Positions 46,481 through 55,497 of a DNA stretch of 64,000 nt are shown here, piece after piece (position 1 is the first letter of the stretch; each line of letters begins with the position of its first letter). The notes below the pieces were generated by a model. That model was not told where the DNA came from. It did no database searches and saw nothing but the letters and a program-made list of their open reading frames with translations. Position numbers and translations under genes: made by a program. The stretch is from positions 62,001 to 126,000 of the forward strand of contig JBQVNP010000001.1 of the NCBI GenBank assembly GCA_052436255.1, read 5' to 3'. This stretch comes from Pelomonas sp052436255. GTDB taxonomy: Bacteria; Pseudomonadota; Gammaproteobacteria; Burkholderiales; Burkholderiaceae_C.

Positions 46481-46867
46481 ATGCGTCGCTGGTTGACCAT
46501 CCTGTTGCTGTTCGTCCTGCCCGTCCAGTTTGCCTGGTCGGCTGCGGCAGCCTATTGCCAGCACGAGGAAGTGGCCGGGATAGCGCACTTCGGACACCAC
46601 GCCCATGATCACGCTGCGAGTTCGCACGGTGGGGGCAAGCTGTCCGGCGCAGGCGAGAAGTCAAGCGACCAGTCTCCCGCCAAGGGCATGAAGCTGGTTG
46701 GTGACAACGACTGCAGTTTCTGCCATCTGAGCTTCGCCAAGCCGATGGTCCCGGTTGCGTTCCAGTTCGACAAGAGTTCCGTGTCCCAGCCAGACTCTGC
46801 GTCAGAACAGGCGTTCCGCTCACGCGGACCTGATCTCCTTGAACGCCCCAACTGGCGCGTCGCCTGA
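46481..46867 (+). CDS. czcI: CzcI-like protein, first copy
   Basis: A 128-residue exported protein of the CzcI group. The N-terminal hydrophobic signal (ends near AAAAYC) is followed by CQHEE, a His-rich segment AHFGHHAHDHAASSHGG, and a C-x-x-C pair in NDCSFCHLSF. The final PNWRVA-type ending is shared with the second copy at 55.5 kb. CzcI is thought to regulate or assist czcCBA in Cupriavidus (family knowledge). It precedes czcC, separated by a 102-bp gap with a long inverted repeat. Confidence 0.8.
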   Translation: MRRWLTILLLFVLPVQFAWSAAAAYCQHEEVAGIAHFGHHAHDHAASSHGGGKLSGAGEKSSDQSPAKGMKLVGDNDCSFCHLSFAKPMVPVAFQFDKSSVSQPDSASEQAFRSRGPDLLERPNWRVA

Positions 46868-46934
46868 TTCGGCGAGCGCAGATCCATCCTTACTTCTTTG
46901 ATGCGGCCCTGACCGCAACACTGCTCTCGCCGAA
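46868..46934 (+). promoter_or_regulatory. Long inverted repeat between czcI and czcC
   Basis: Arms 46868-46881 (TTCGGCGAGCGCAG) and 46921-46934 (CTGCTCTCGCCGAA) pair at 13 of 14 positions. A smaller TGCGG/CCGCA stem lies in the 39-nt loop. This structure begins directly after the czcI stop and ends 35 bp before the czcC ATG. It could terminate or attenuate readthrough or protect the downstream transcript. Confidence 0.55.
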
Positions 46935-46969
46935 ACCCTCGCGTTGTTCCTACAACCCCGGAGTTTTCG

Positions 46970-48262
46970 ATGCGCAGAACCCTCGTGCCGCTTGCTTGTG
47001 CGGCACTCCTCTCATCCCTCGCCCAGGCTCAGACGCCCGGGACCCCCAACACTGCCTCCCCTGAAGCGCGCGTAGCCCCAGCTACTGCCACCCCGGCCGT
47101 GCAGATTGCGCCGCTGACACTGCGGGCCGCCGTGGATGCCGCGCTGGCCCAGAACCCGCAGCTTCGCGCCGCAACCGCCGAACTCGACGCCAACGACGGC
47201 ACGGTTCGCCAGGCCGGTCTGATTCCGAATCCGGTGCTAGGCGTCGATCAGGAGGACGTGAAGTCCGGCACTCGTGTCACGACGATGCAGCTCAGCCAGA
47301 CGCTGGAGACCGGCGGCAAGCGGGCGGCGCGAGTCGAGGTCGCGCAGCGTGGCAAGGACATCGCGGCCCTGGACCTGACTGCGCGCCGCGCCGAGGTCCG
47401 CGCCACCGCTATTCAAGCTTTCTTTGACGCGCTGACAGCCCAGGAGCGGGTCAAAGTGGTCGAGGAATCGTTGCGCATTGCGGCCAGCGGTGTAGATGCT
47501 GCAGTGCGCCGAGTAACCGCGGGCAAGGTGTCTCCGACCGAGGAGACTCGCGCGCGGGTCGCCGCTTCTACTGCACGCATCGACTTGCGCCAGGCACAGG
47601 CTGAGGCCTCGGCCGCGCTTCGTGCGCTGTCAGCAGTCATGGGAGCGCCGGAGGGCTCGATCCAGCGTCTGGACGGCAACGTCGAGGCGCTGCCGATTGC
47701 ACCTTCTGCAGTAGACATCATGGCTCGTCTCCCTGATGCGCCAGCCGTACGCCGCGCTCAGCTTGAGGTGCAACGTGCAGATGCCACCTACGGTTTGGCG
47801 CGTGCCAATGGCGTGCCGGACGTGACGGTGGGTGTCGGCGCTCGTCGGGCACAGGATCTGGGCCGCACGCAAGCCGTGTTCAGCGTATCCGTGCCGCTGC
47901 CGTTCTTTGATCGCAACCAAGGTGCGCAGCTGGAAGCCCTGCGCCGCCGTGACGCTGCCCAGGCCACAGCGCAAGCCGAGGAGTTGCGGCTGCGTTCAGA
48001 AGTGCTGCAGATGGCAGACCTGTTGCAGGCCCGCAAGGACGAGGTCGAAGCGCTTCGCAAGGAGGTCCTGCCCGGCGCGCAAAGCGCGTATGAAGCCGCC
48101 AAGACGGGCTTCGAGCTCGGGAAGTTCAGCTTCCTGGACGCGCTCGATGCGCAGCGAACCTGGCTCCAGGTCCGCAGCCAGTACTTCACTGCGGTGGCCC
48201 AAGTCCATCGCACGGCCGCAGAGATTGACCGCCAGCTCGGCACCACGACTGACCGCCCCTGA
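46970..48262 (+). CDS. czcC: CzcC outer-membrane factor of a metal efflux RND system
   Basis: A TolC-superfamily outer-membrane protein of 430 residues forming the exit duct of CzcCBA. Signal peptide ends near AQA. The internally duplicated OMF pattern shows LRAAVDAALAQNPQLRAA, AGLIPNPVLGVDQED, METGGKRAAR-like region QTLETGGKRAARVEVAQ, and in the second half FSVSVPLPFFDRNQGA and FELGKFSFLDALDAQRTWLQ. These are standard CzcC phrases. It is the first of the three efflux genes; czcB starts 26 bp after the stop. Confidence 0.92.
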   Translation: MRRTLVPLACAALLSSLAQAQTPGTPNTASPEARVAPATATPAVQIAPLTLRAAVDAALAQNPQLRAATAELDANDGTVRQAGLIPNPVLGVDQEDVKSGTRVTTMQLSQTLETGGKRAARVEVAQRGKDIAALDLTARRAEVRATAIQAFFDALTAQERVKVVEESLRIAASGVDAAVRRVTAGKVSPTEETRARVAASTARIDLRQAQAEASAALRALSAVMGAPEGSIQRLDGNVEALPIAPSAVDIMARLPDAPAVRRAQLEVQRADATYGLARANGVPDVTVGVGARRAQDLGRTQAVFSVSVPLPFFDRNQGAQLEALRRRDAAQATAQAEELRLRSEVLQMADLLQARKDEVEALRKEVLPGAQSAYEAAKTGFELGKFSFLDALDAQRTWLQVRSQYFTAVAQVHRTAAEIDRQLGTTTDRP

Positions 48263-48288
48263 CGGGCACTCCAACTTCGAGATCGACG

Positions 48289-49902
48289 ATGAAATTCAAT
48301 CAAAGCACGACCGAGGGCCTGCGCGCCTCGCTGGGCAAGAAGCAGCTGATCGCCATCGCGGTGGTTCTGGCGCTGGGCGCCGTTGGCACCGTCTCCATCC
48401 TCCGCATGGGCGGCAGCGCGCCGGCGGGCGAGGAAGAGCATGGACACGGCCACGATGAGGCCAAGGGCCATGGCGACGATGAGCACCACGGCGAAGCCAA
48501 GGACGCAAAGGGCCACAAGGACGCTGATGGTCACGGGGACGGCGAGCACCATGAGGAGGCCAAGAAAGGCTCCAACGGTGGCGAGGTCCTTGGTACACAG
48601 AAGGGTCTCGCCGTCGAGATGCTGCTCGCAGAGGAAGGTGGGACTGCACGCATCAAGGTCTGGGTGACAAATGCGGGCAAGCCGGTGAGCGTGAAGGCCG
48701 AACAGGTATCCGTGCAACTGGAACGACCTGGTCAGGATCCGGAGAAGGTTTCGTTCGCCATCCAAGCCGGTGCTCTGGTAAGCGCTCAGGCCATCGAGGA
48801 GCCGCACCTGTTCAAGGGCACGGTCAACGTGCAGACAGGCGATGGTGTGCTGACCTTCCCGTTTGCCAAGGACGAGGGTGCTGTCACGATGACGGCCGAC
48901 CAGATCAAGGCAGCCGGCATCTCGATCGACACTTCCGCGCCTGCCACCATTCGCACAGCGCTGAAGTTGCCTGGCGAGATTGCGTTCAATGAGGACAAGA
49001 CGGCTCATGTGGTGCCGCGCGTCGGTGGCGTCGTCGAGTCAGTCGCGGTTTCCTTGGGGCAGCAGGTCACCAAGGGCCAAGTGCTGGCCGTCATCAGTAG
49101 TTCGAGCGTGTCCGACCAGCGTGCCGAGCTGCAGGCTGCACAGAAGCGCCTCCAGCTCGCCCGCACAACCTACGAGCGGGAGAAGCAGTTGTTCGAGCAA
49201 CGCATTTCTCCCCAGCAGGATGTTCAACAGGCCGAGCAAGCGATGCGTGAGGCGGAGATTGCCGTTGCCAATGCCCGGCAGAAGCTCAACGCCATTGGTG
49301 CGTCGCCCGATTCCTCTGCTCTCAACCGTTTCGAGCTGCGCGCACCGTTCAACGGCGTGATCGTCGAGAAGCATATTGCCCTCGGCGAGCAGGTTCGCGA
49401 GGACGTCAACGTCTTCACCATCTCCGATCTGCGTTCGGTCTGGGCTCAGATCAATGTACCGGCCAGCAGCCTGCCGCAGGTGCGCATCGGCGAGAACGTC
49501 ACCATTCGCTCGACCGCGTTCGAGCAGACGGCAGTTGGCAAGGTCGCCTATGTCGGCGCGCTGATTGGCGAGCAAACGCGTACCGCTCAAGCGCGCGTCG
49601 TAGTCGACAACCCGAAGACCGCTTGGCGTCCGGGCCTGTTCGTGAACGTCGAGGTGTCCGCTGGCGAGTCCAGCGCCCCTGTGACCGTGACGGCGGATGC
49701 TGTCCAGACCATGGAAGGCAAGTCCGTCGTGTTCGTTCGCACCGCCAGCGGCTTCGCACCTATCCCGGTGGAGCTGGGCCGTAGCGACGGCAAGCGGACC
49801 GAGGTCACGTCTGGCTTGAAGGCCGGTGCGCAGTACGCCACGTCTGGCGCCTTCGTCATCAAGTCCGAAGCCGGCAAGGCGTCGGCTTCGCACGCACACT
49901 GA
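48289..49902 (+). CDS. czcB: CzcB periplasmic adaptor of a metal efflux RND system
   Basis: A membrane-fusion protein of 537 residues. An N-terminal membrane anchor (about 20-42) is followed by a His/Asp/Glu-rich metal-binding stretch with HGHGHDEAKGHGDDEHHG, longer than in many relatives. Then come a beta-rich domain, the lipoyl half VPRVGGVVESVAVSLGQQVTKGQ, a helical hairpin, the return half LRAPFNGVIVEKHIALGEQV and a barrel. The His-rich segment may collect Zn2+/Co2+/Cd2+ in the periplasm. It ends with a short SHAH tail. czcA starts 14 bp downstream. Confidence 0.92.
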   Translation: MKFNQSTTEGLRASLGKKQLIAIAVVLALGAVGTVSILRMGGSAPAGEEEHGHGHDEAKGHGDDEHHGEAKDAKGHKDADGHGDGEHHEEAKKGSNGGEVLGTQKGLAVEMLLAEEGGTARIKVWVTNAGKPVSVKAEQVSVQLERPGQDPEKVSFAIQAGALVSAQAIEEPHLFKGTVNVQTGDGVLTFPFAKDEGAVTMTADQIKAAGISIDTSAPATIRTALKLPGEIAFNEDKTAHVVPRVGGVVESVAVSLGQQVTKGQVLAVISSSSVSDQRAELQAAQKRLQLARTTYEREKQLFEQRISPQQDVQQAEQAMREAEIAVANARQKLNAIGASPDSSALNRFELRAPFNGVIVEKHIALGEQVREDVNVFTISDLRSVWAQINVPASSLPQVRIGENVTIRSTAFEQTAVGKVAYVGALIGEQTRTAQARVVVDNPKTAWRPGLFVNVEVSAGESSAPVTVTADAVQTMEGKSVVFVRTASGFAPIPVELGRSDGKRTEVTSGLKAGAQYATSGAFVIKSEAGKASASHAH

Positions 49903-49915
49903 GAGAGGCGTCCAC

Positions 49916-52900
49916 ATGTTTGAACGCATCATCCGATTCGCCATCGAGCATCGATGGCTTGTGATGCTGGCCGTGTTTGGCATGGCGGCGCTGGGCGTAT
50001 TCAGCTATCAGAAGCTGCCCATCGACGCGGTGCCGGACATCACCAACGTCCAGGTCCAGATCAACACCAAGGCGCCGGGCTACTCGCCGCTCGAGACAGA
50101 GCAGCGCGTGACCTACCCGATCGAGACAGTCATGGCCGGTCTTCCCGGTCTTGAGCAAACCCGCTCGCTGTCGCGCTATGGCCTCTCCCAGGTCACCGTC
50201 ATCTTCAAGGACGGTACCGACATCTACTTCGCCCGCCAGCTCGTGAACGAGCGCATCCAGAGCGCGCGGGGTCAGATGCCGCCTGGCGTCGATCCGGACA
50301 TCGGTCCGATCTCTACGGGTCTCGGGGAAATCTACCTTTGGACGGTGGAAACGAAGCCTGGCGCGAAGAAGCCTAACGGCGAACCCTACACGCCGACAGA
50401 TTTGCGTGAGATCCAGGATTGGGTCATCAAGCCACAGTTGCGCAACGTGAAGGGCGTCACCGAGATCAACACCATCGGCGGCTTTGCCAAGGAGTACCAC
50501 GTCGCGCCGGATCCAAGTCGTTTGGCGTCCTACGGCATCACGCTGGCGGATATCGTCAACGCGCTGGAGCGCAACAACGCCAACGTCGGTGCGGGCTACA
50601 TCGAACGACGTGGCGAGCAGTACCTGATTCGCGCACCGGGCCAGGTCCGCTCCATCGACGACATCGGCAATGTCGTGCTGCGCAACGAGGGCAGCGTGCC
50701 TGTTCGCATCAAGGACGTGGCCACGGTCGAGCTTGGCCGTGAGTTGCGCTCGGGTGCTGCGACCGACAACGGCAAGGAGGTGGTGCTTGGGACCGTCTTC
50801 ATGCTGATCGGCGAGAACAGCCGCACCGTGTCGCAGGCCGTCGACAAGAAGATGGCGGAGATCAACAAGAATCTGCCCGCCGGCGTCCACGCTGTGACCG
50901 TCTACGACCGTACGACGCTGGTCGACAAGGCGATCAGTACTGTCAAGAAGAACCTACTGGAAGGCGCGATCCTCGTGATCGTCATCCTCTTCCTGTTCCT
51001 GGGAAATATCCGCGCGGCCATCCTCACGGCCATGGTGATCCCGCTGTCCATGCTTTTCACGTTCACCGGCATGGTGCAGCAGAAGGTCAGCGCGAATCTG
51101 ATGAGCCTTGGAGCGTTGGACTTCGGGATCATCATCGACGGTGCCGTCGTGATCGTCGAGAACTGCGTGAGGCGCCTGGCGCATGCGCAGGAGCACAAGG
51201 GTAGGCCGTTGACGCAGTCCGAGCGCTTTCACGAGGTGTTCGCGGCATCGCAGGAGGCGCGTCGTCCGCTGCTGTTCGGTCAGCTGATCATCATGATCGT
51301 CTACCTGCCGATCTTTGCGCTGGCTGGTGTCGAGGGCAAGATGTTCCATCCGATGGCGTTCACGGTCGTGATCGCGCTGGTGGGCGCCATGATCCTTTCG
51401 ATGACGTTCGTGCCGGCAGCGGTCGCGCTGTTCATCGGTGAGAAGGTGTCGGAGAAGGAGAACTTCCTGATGGGCTGGGCCCGTCGGGCTTATGAGCCGG
51501 CGCTGCAGCGCGTGATGAACGCCAAGCCGCTGGTCATCACGGTTGCCGTTGTGACCGTGTTCCTGTCCGGCTTGCTCGCGACCCGCATGGGCAGTGAGTT
51601 CGTGCCCAGCCTGAACGAAGGTGACTTCGCCGTGCAGGCGCTGCGAATCCCCGGCACCAGCCTGTCGCAGTCGGTAGCCATGCAGCAGCAGTTGGAGGCC
51701 ACGCTGAAGGCCAAGTTCCCTGAGATCGAGCGGGTCTTTTCCCGCACCGGCACAGCGGAGATCGCAGCAGACCCGATGCCGCCCAACATCTCGGATGCCT
51801 ACGTGATGCTCAAGCCCGCATCTGAGTGGCCCGAACCCCGCCGGACGCGCGATGAGGTGCTCGCTGCGGTGAAGGCCGAAGTCGGGAAGCTGCCCGGTCA
51901 GAACTACGAGTTCTCACAGCCTATCCAGTTGCGCTTCAACGAGTTGATCTCGGGTGTGCGATCGGACGTGGCCGTCAAGGTGTTCGGCGACGACATGGAC
52001 GTCATGAACGAGGCGGCCGGCAAGATCGCTGGCGTGCTCCAGGGCATCTCGGGATCCGCAGAGGTCAACATCGAACAGACCACCGGTCTACCGATGCTGA
52101 GCGTGCAGATCGATCGTGAGAAGACGGCTCGCTATGGCCTCAACGTCCAGGACGTGCAGGACACGCTGGCGACGGCGGTGGGTGGCAAGGAAGGAGGAAC
52201 GATGTTCGAAGGCGACCGTCGCTTCGACATCATCGTCCGGGTGCCCGAGAACGTTCGCTCCGATCTTGAGGCCATCAAGCGTCTTCCGGTCCCGCTGCCG
52301 GCCGGCAGCAGCACGTCCTCGCGCAAATTCATCCCGCTGAGCGAGGTTGCCGAGCTGTCGCTGTCGCCCGGCCCCAACCAGGTCAGTCGTGAGAACGGCA
52401 AGCGTCGTGTGGTGGTCAGTGCCAACGTCCGCGGTCGTGACATCGGCTCGTTCGTGGCCGAGGCTGAGCAGGCGATCCAGCAACAGGTCAAGCTACCCAC
52501 CGGGTACTGGATGGTGTGGGGCGGCCAGTTCGAGAACCTGCAGTCTGCAACGAACCGCCTGAAGATCGTGGTGCCGGTGTCCCTGGCGCTGGTCTTCACG
52601 TTGCTGTTCGTGATGTTTGGCAACGCGAAGGACGGTCTGCTGGTCTTCACGGGCATTCCGTTCGCGCTGACCGGCGGCATCGTGGCGCTTTGGCTGCGAG
52701 ACATCCCGATGTCCATCTCGGCGGCTGTCGGCTTCATCGCGCTGTCTGGGGTGGCGGTGCTCAACGGTCTCGTCATGATCTCGTTCATCCGAAACCTGCG
52801 GGAATCGGGCAAACGGCTCGACGAAGCGATCTTTGAAGGAGCCGTTACCCGCCTGCGGCCTGTGCTGATGACCGCGCTGGTGGCGTCGCTGGGTTTCGTA

Positions 52901-53092
52901 CCCATGGCGATCGCCACAGGAACGGGTGCAGAAGTTCAACGTCCGCTGGCCACTGTCGTTATCGGAGGCATCCTGTCGTCGACGGCGCTGACTCTGCTTG
53001 TTCTGCCGGTGCTGTATCGCATCGCTCACCGAAAGGATGAGGATGAGGCCGCGACACCGCGTCCGACGCCTGATCAGGAGGTTCACGCATGA
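49916..53092 (+). CDS. czcA: CzcA heavy-metal efflux RND transporter
   Basis: The proton-driven inner-membrane pump of the CzcCBA complex, 1058 residues. ATG at 49916 was chosen for the MFERIIRFAIEHRW start; the frame is open further back inside czcB. Twelve membrane helices in the usual 1+5, 1+5 layout with two large periplasmic loops. Helix IV carries DFGIIIDGAVVIVEN with Asp402, Asp408 and Glu415 at the same numbers as Cupriavidus CzcA. That is the HME1 (Zn/Cd/Co) signature rather than the CusA type. The C-terminal tail is short and charged. Expression is likely under czcRS immediately downstream. Confidence 0.95.
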   Translation: MFERIIRFAIEHRWLVMLAVFGMAALGVFSYQKLPIDAVPDITNVQVQINTKAPGYSPLETEQRVTYPIETVMAGLPGLEQTRSLSRYGLSQVTVIFKDGTDIYFARQLVNERIQSARGQMPPGVDPDIGPISTGLGEIYLWTVETKPGAKKPNGEPYTPTDLREIQDWVIKPQLRNVKGVTEINTIGGFAKEYHVAPDPSRLASYGITLADIVNALERNNANVGAGYIERRGEQYLIRAPGQVRSIDDIGNVVLRNEGSVPVRIKDVATVELGRELRSGAATDNGKEVVLGTVFMLIGENSRTVSQAVDKKMAEINKNLPAGVHAVTVYDRTTLVDKAISTVKKNLLEGAILVIVILFLFLGNIRAAILTAMVIPLSMLFTFTGMVQQKVSANLMSLGALDFGIIIDGAVVIVENCVRRLAHAQEHKGRPLTQSERFHEVFAASQEARRPLLFGQLIIMIVYLPIFALAGVEGKMFHPMAFTVVIALVGAMILSMTFVPAAVALFIGEKVSEKENFLMGWARRAYEPALQRVMNAKPLVITVAVVTVFLSGLLATRMGSEFVPSLNEGDFAVQALRIPGTSLSQSVAMQQQLEATLKAKFPEIERVFSRTGTAEIAADPMPPNISDAYVMLKPASEWPEPRRTRDEVLAAVKAEVGKLPGQNYEFSQPIQLRFNELISGVRSDVAVKVFGDDMDVMNEAAGKIAGVLQGISGSAEVNIEQTTGLPMLSVQIDREKTARYGLNVQDVQDTLATAVGGKEGGTMFEGDRRFDIIVRVPENVRSDLEAIKRLPVPLPAGSSTSSRKFIPLSEVAELSLSPGPNQVSRENGKRRVVVSANVRGRDIGSFVAEAEQAIQQQVKLPTGYWMVWGGQFENLQSATNRLKIVVPVSLALVFTLLFVMFGNAKDGLLVFTGIPFALTGGIVALWLRDIPMSISAAVGFIALSGVAVLNGLVMISFIRNLRESGKRLDEAIFEGAVTRLRPVLMTALVASLGFVPMAIATGTGAEVQRPLATVVIGGILSSTALTLLVLPVLYRIAHRKDEDEAATPRPTPDQEVHA

Positions 53093-53189
53093 ACGCAGGT
53101 ACGCATCAAGGGACGTCCCGGCCTGAAGGCGGGAGCCTGGTGGGCTTGATCCTCTCGCATGGAGGGTGGCCGCAGGGCCGCGGGGCCTC

Positions 53190-53873
53190 ATGAAGATCCT
53201 GGTCGTCGAAGACGAAGTCAAGGCGGCCGCTTACCTGCGCAAGGGCCTCACGGAGGAGGGGTATCAGGTTGAGGTGGCTCACTCCGGCGTTGACGGACTC
53301 CACATGGCGTCCGTCAACGAGTACGACCTCGTCATCCTGGATTGGATGCTGCCTGGCATCGATGGGATGGCGGTCCTCTCCGCACTGCGCCACACGCGTT
53401 CAGTACCCGTCCTCATGCTGACCGCGCGCGGCCAGATCGAGGACCGGGTACGAGGTCTGCAGGGCGGGGCGGATGACTACTTGGTCAAGCCATTTGCGTT
53501 CTCTGAGCTGGTGGCGCGCGTGCAGGTGTTGCTGCGTCGATCCGGAGGACATCAAAGCGACGCGGAGACCATCCTCCTCCGGGTGGCCGACCTGGAGGTC
53601 GACACCGTACGGCGCAAGGCGACTCGAGGGGGGCAAAGGCTTGAGCTGACTCCGAAGGAGTTCAGCCTGCTGATCCTGCTGCTCAGACGCAAGGGGCATG
53701 TGCTGTCGCGCACGGAGATCGCGTCTCAGGTCTGGGATATGAACTTCGACAGCGAGACCAATGTGGTCGAAGTTGCCATCCGCCGTCTGCGCTCCAAGGT
53801 TGATCAGCCGTTTGACCGGCATCTTCTGCACACGGTCCGAGGTGTCGGCTACGTGCTGGAGGAACGACCGTGA
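53190..53873 (+). CDS. czcR: CzcR-like heavy-metal response regulator
   Basis: An OmpR-family regulator of 227 residues. Receiver: MKILVVEDEVKAAAYL, phospho-acceptor Asp51 in ILDWMLPG, LTARGQ with the switch Thr, and VKPFAFSEL. The winged helix has LTPKEFSLLILLLRRKGHVLS and VVEVAIRRLRSKVD, typical of the CusR/CopR/CzcR heavy-metal group. ATG at 53190 was chosen because the following residues form the standard receiver start; an in-frame start at 53166 has no support. The gene follows czcA by 97 bp and is coupled to the sensor gene by GTGA overlap. A CusR-type box lies before the czcE-like gene. Confidence 0.9.
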   Translation: MKILVVEDEVKAAAYLRKGLTEEGYQVEVAHSGVDGLHMASVNEYDLVILDWMLPGIDGMAVLSALRHTRSVPVLMLTARGQIEDRVRGLQGGADDYLVKPFAFSELVARVQVLLRRSGGHQSDAETILLRVADLEVDTVRRKATRGGQRLELTPKEFSLLILLLRRKGHVLSRTEIASQVWDMNFDSETNVVEVAIRRLRSKVDQPFDRHLLHTVRGVGYVLEERP

Positions 53874-55279
53874 TCGCGCAGGTGTTCCAGGCACCGAGCC
53901 TTCGTGCGCGGCTGTCGCGCCAGTTCGCGTTGCAGACCATTGTTGGCCTCAGCCTGGTCTGCGGGGTCGTCTATCTCGTCATCGCACTGACGCTGGCTGG
54001 CCGACAGGACGATACGCTCGTCAAGAAGCGCGCGGCGGTTCAGCGACTGTTGGCAGAAGGGGAGGAGCTTCACGACGTTCCCGCGATCAAGCATCTGCTG
54101 AGCGACTTTCTGGCGGGCCACGATGACCTGTCACTCGTGGTGCGTCAGCGCGATGGCCTGGCGGTGTTCGACAAGAACGATCCCACTCGTCCGGAGGACA
54201 TGAGCAAACGGTTGACGTTCGAAGTCAAGTTGCCGGTGGAATTGGGAGGCGCCGGGACCGCGGAGTTCATCTACGACATCCGCAAGGACGAGTCCCTTTT
54301 GAGCCGCCTCTGGTGGACCCTGCTCACGGCGGCCATCGTGGGCACGTTTGCGGTGTCCGCGACGGGCTTCCTGCTTGTCAAGAGGGGGCTGGCTCCGTTG
54401 AATGCGCTGGCACGCCGGACATCAGAGCTGGATGCGAGTCGCTTGGACCTGCGCCTTGACGGGGCAGGCCAGCCCGAAGAGGTGCAACCCCTGCTGATGC
54501 AGCTCAATGCGTTGCTCGATCGTCTGCAGGCAGCCTATGCGCAGATGGAGGCGTTCAACGCTGACGTCGCCCATGAACTTAACAATCCGCTGTCCATCCT
54601 GATCGGATCCTGCGAAGTCGCGCTGCGGCGTCCGAGATCGCAGGCGGAGTTGCATGACACGCTGACCTCGAACCTGGAGGAACTCAGGCGCGTCGCAGGC
54701 ATCGTGGCGGACATGTTGTTCCTGTCGCATGCCGAGCGTGGCGTGGAGGCTCGCCGGACGTTGCCAATGAGCCTGGCGGATCTTGCGGCTGAGGTCATCG
54801 AGTACCACGAGGCTGCGCTTGAGGAAGCCGAGCTGCGTGTCGAGGTACTGGGCGATGCGCGCGTCGCCGTGGATGTTGGGCTGGTACGGCGGGCGCTGTC
54901 GAACCTACTCAGCAATGCCACCAGATATGCAGTCAAAGGATCACAAATTGAAGTTCGCATCGACCGCTTGGAATCAAGCATCGTGTCGATCGGCGTACAC
55001 AACCAAGGTGAGGTGATTCCGCCTCAGCATCTGCCGCGACTTTTTGACCGGTTCTACCGGATCGACCCGTCGCGCACCAATGCGAACCGCAACCACGGAC
55101 TCGGGCTGGCCATCGTGGCGGCCATCGCGAAGATGCACGGCGGTACCGTGGCCGCGGAGTCTGATCAAACGGGCACCTTCATCCGATTCACGCTAATGAC
55201 AGGCTCTGGAGCCGCAAAGACAGGTGAACCAGAACGCATGGCGGTGCGGGTGCGTGATGAGGGGAATGGAGCGTGCTGA
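53870..55279 (+). CDS. czcS: CzcS-like heavy-metal sensor histidine kinase
   Basis: A membrane sensor kinase of 469 residues from GTG at 53870, which overlaps the regulator stop. Two membrane helices (about 20-45 and 145-170) enclose a periplasmic sensor region. A HAMP domain follows (LVKRGLAPLNALARRTSELDASRLDLRL in part), then the H-box VAHELNNPLSILIG with His235. The H-box has Asn-Asn where most heavy-metal kinases have Arg-Thr. N-box LSNLLSNATRYAV and G-box NHGLGLAIVAAIAKMHGG are intact. The metal detected cannot be read; Zn2+/Cd2+/Co2+ is likely from context. Confidence 0.9.
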   Translation: MIAQVFQAPSLRARLSRQFALQTIVGLSLVCGVVYLVIALTLAGRQDDTLVKKRAAVQRLLAEGEELHDVPAIKHLLSDFLAGHDDLSLVVRQRDGLAVFDKNDPTRPEDMSKRLTFEVKLPVELGGAGTAEFIYDIRKDESLLSRLWWTLLTAAIVGTFAVSATGFLLVKRGLAPLNALARRTSELDASRLDLRLDGAGQPEEVQPLLMQLNALLDRLQAAYAQMEAFNADVAHELNNPLSILIGSCEVALRRPRSQAELHDTLTSNLEELRRVAGIVADMLFLSHAERGVEARRTLPMSLADLAAEVIEYHEAALEEAELRVEVLGDARVAVDVGLVRRALSNLLSNATRYAVKGSQIEVRIDRLESSIVSIGVHNQGEVIPPQHLPRLFDRFYRIDPSRTNANRNHGLGLAIVAAIAKMHGGTVAAESDQTGTFIRFTLMTGSGAAKTGEPERMAVRVRDEGNGAC

Positions 55280-55464
55280 ACCTGTTCGAACACCTTCGCG
55301 AGAAACATCACGGGCTAGCCCTCTACATCTTCGGGAGCTCCATCGCGGTCATCATCATCTCCTTGTTGTTGCTGATCTACTTCCTGCGGCAGGACCGCAT
55401 CAAGAAGCAGCAGCGCAGGGAAGAACGTCGCGAGCAGCGACGCCGGACGCGCCAAAAGCGGTAG
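55273..55464 (+). CDS. Small single-pass membrane protein with basic tail
   Basis: A 63-residue protein from GTG at 55273, overlapping the end of czcS by 7 bp. One hydrophobic helix (YIFGSSIAVIIISLLLLIYFL) is followed by a strongly basic tail made of R, K, Q and E. The tail would face the cytoplasm. It is co-translated with the sensor kinase and could be a kinase accessory or simply a membrane peptide. No family known to me. Confidence 0.65.
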   Translation: MLNLFEHLREKHHGLALYIFGSSIAVIIISLLLLIYFLRQDRIKKQQRREERREQRRRTRQKR

Positions 55465-55497
55465 CCTCCTACATCGACCCGTTGTTAGGATCATTTG

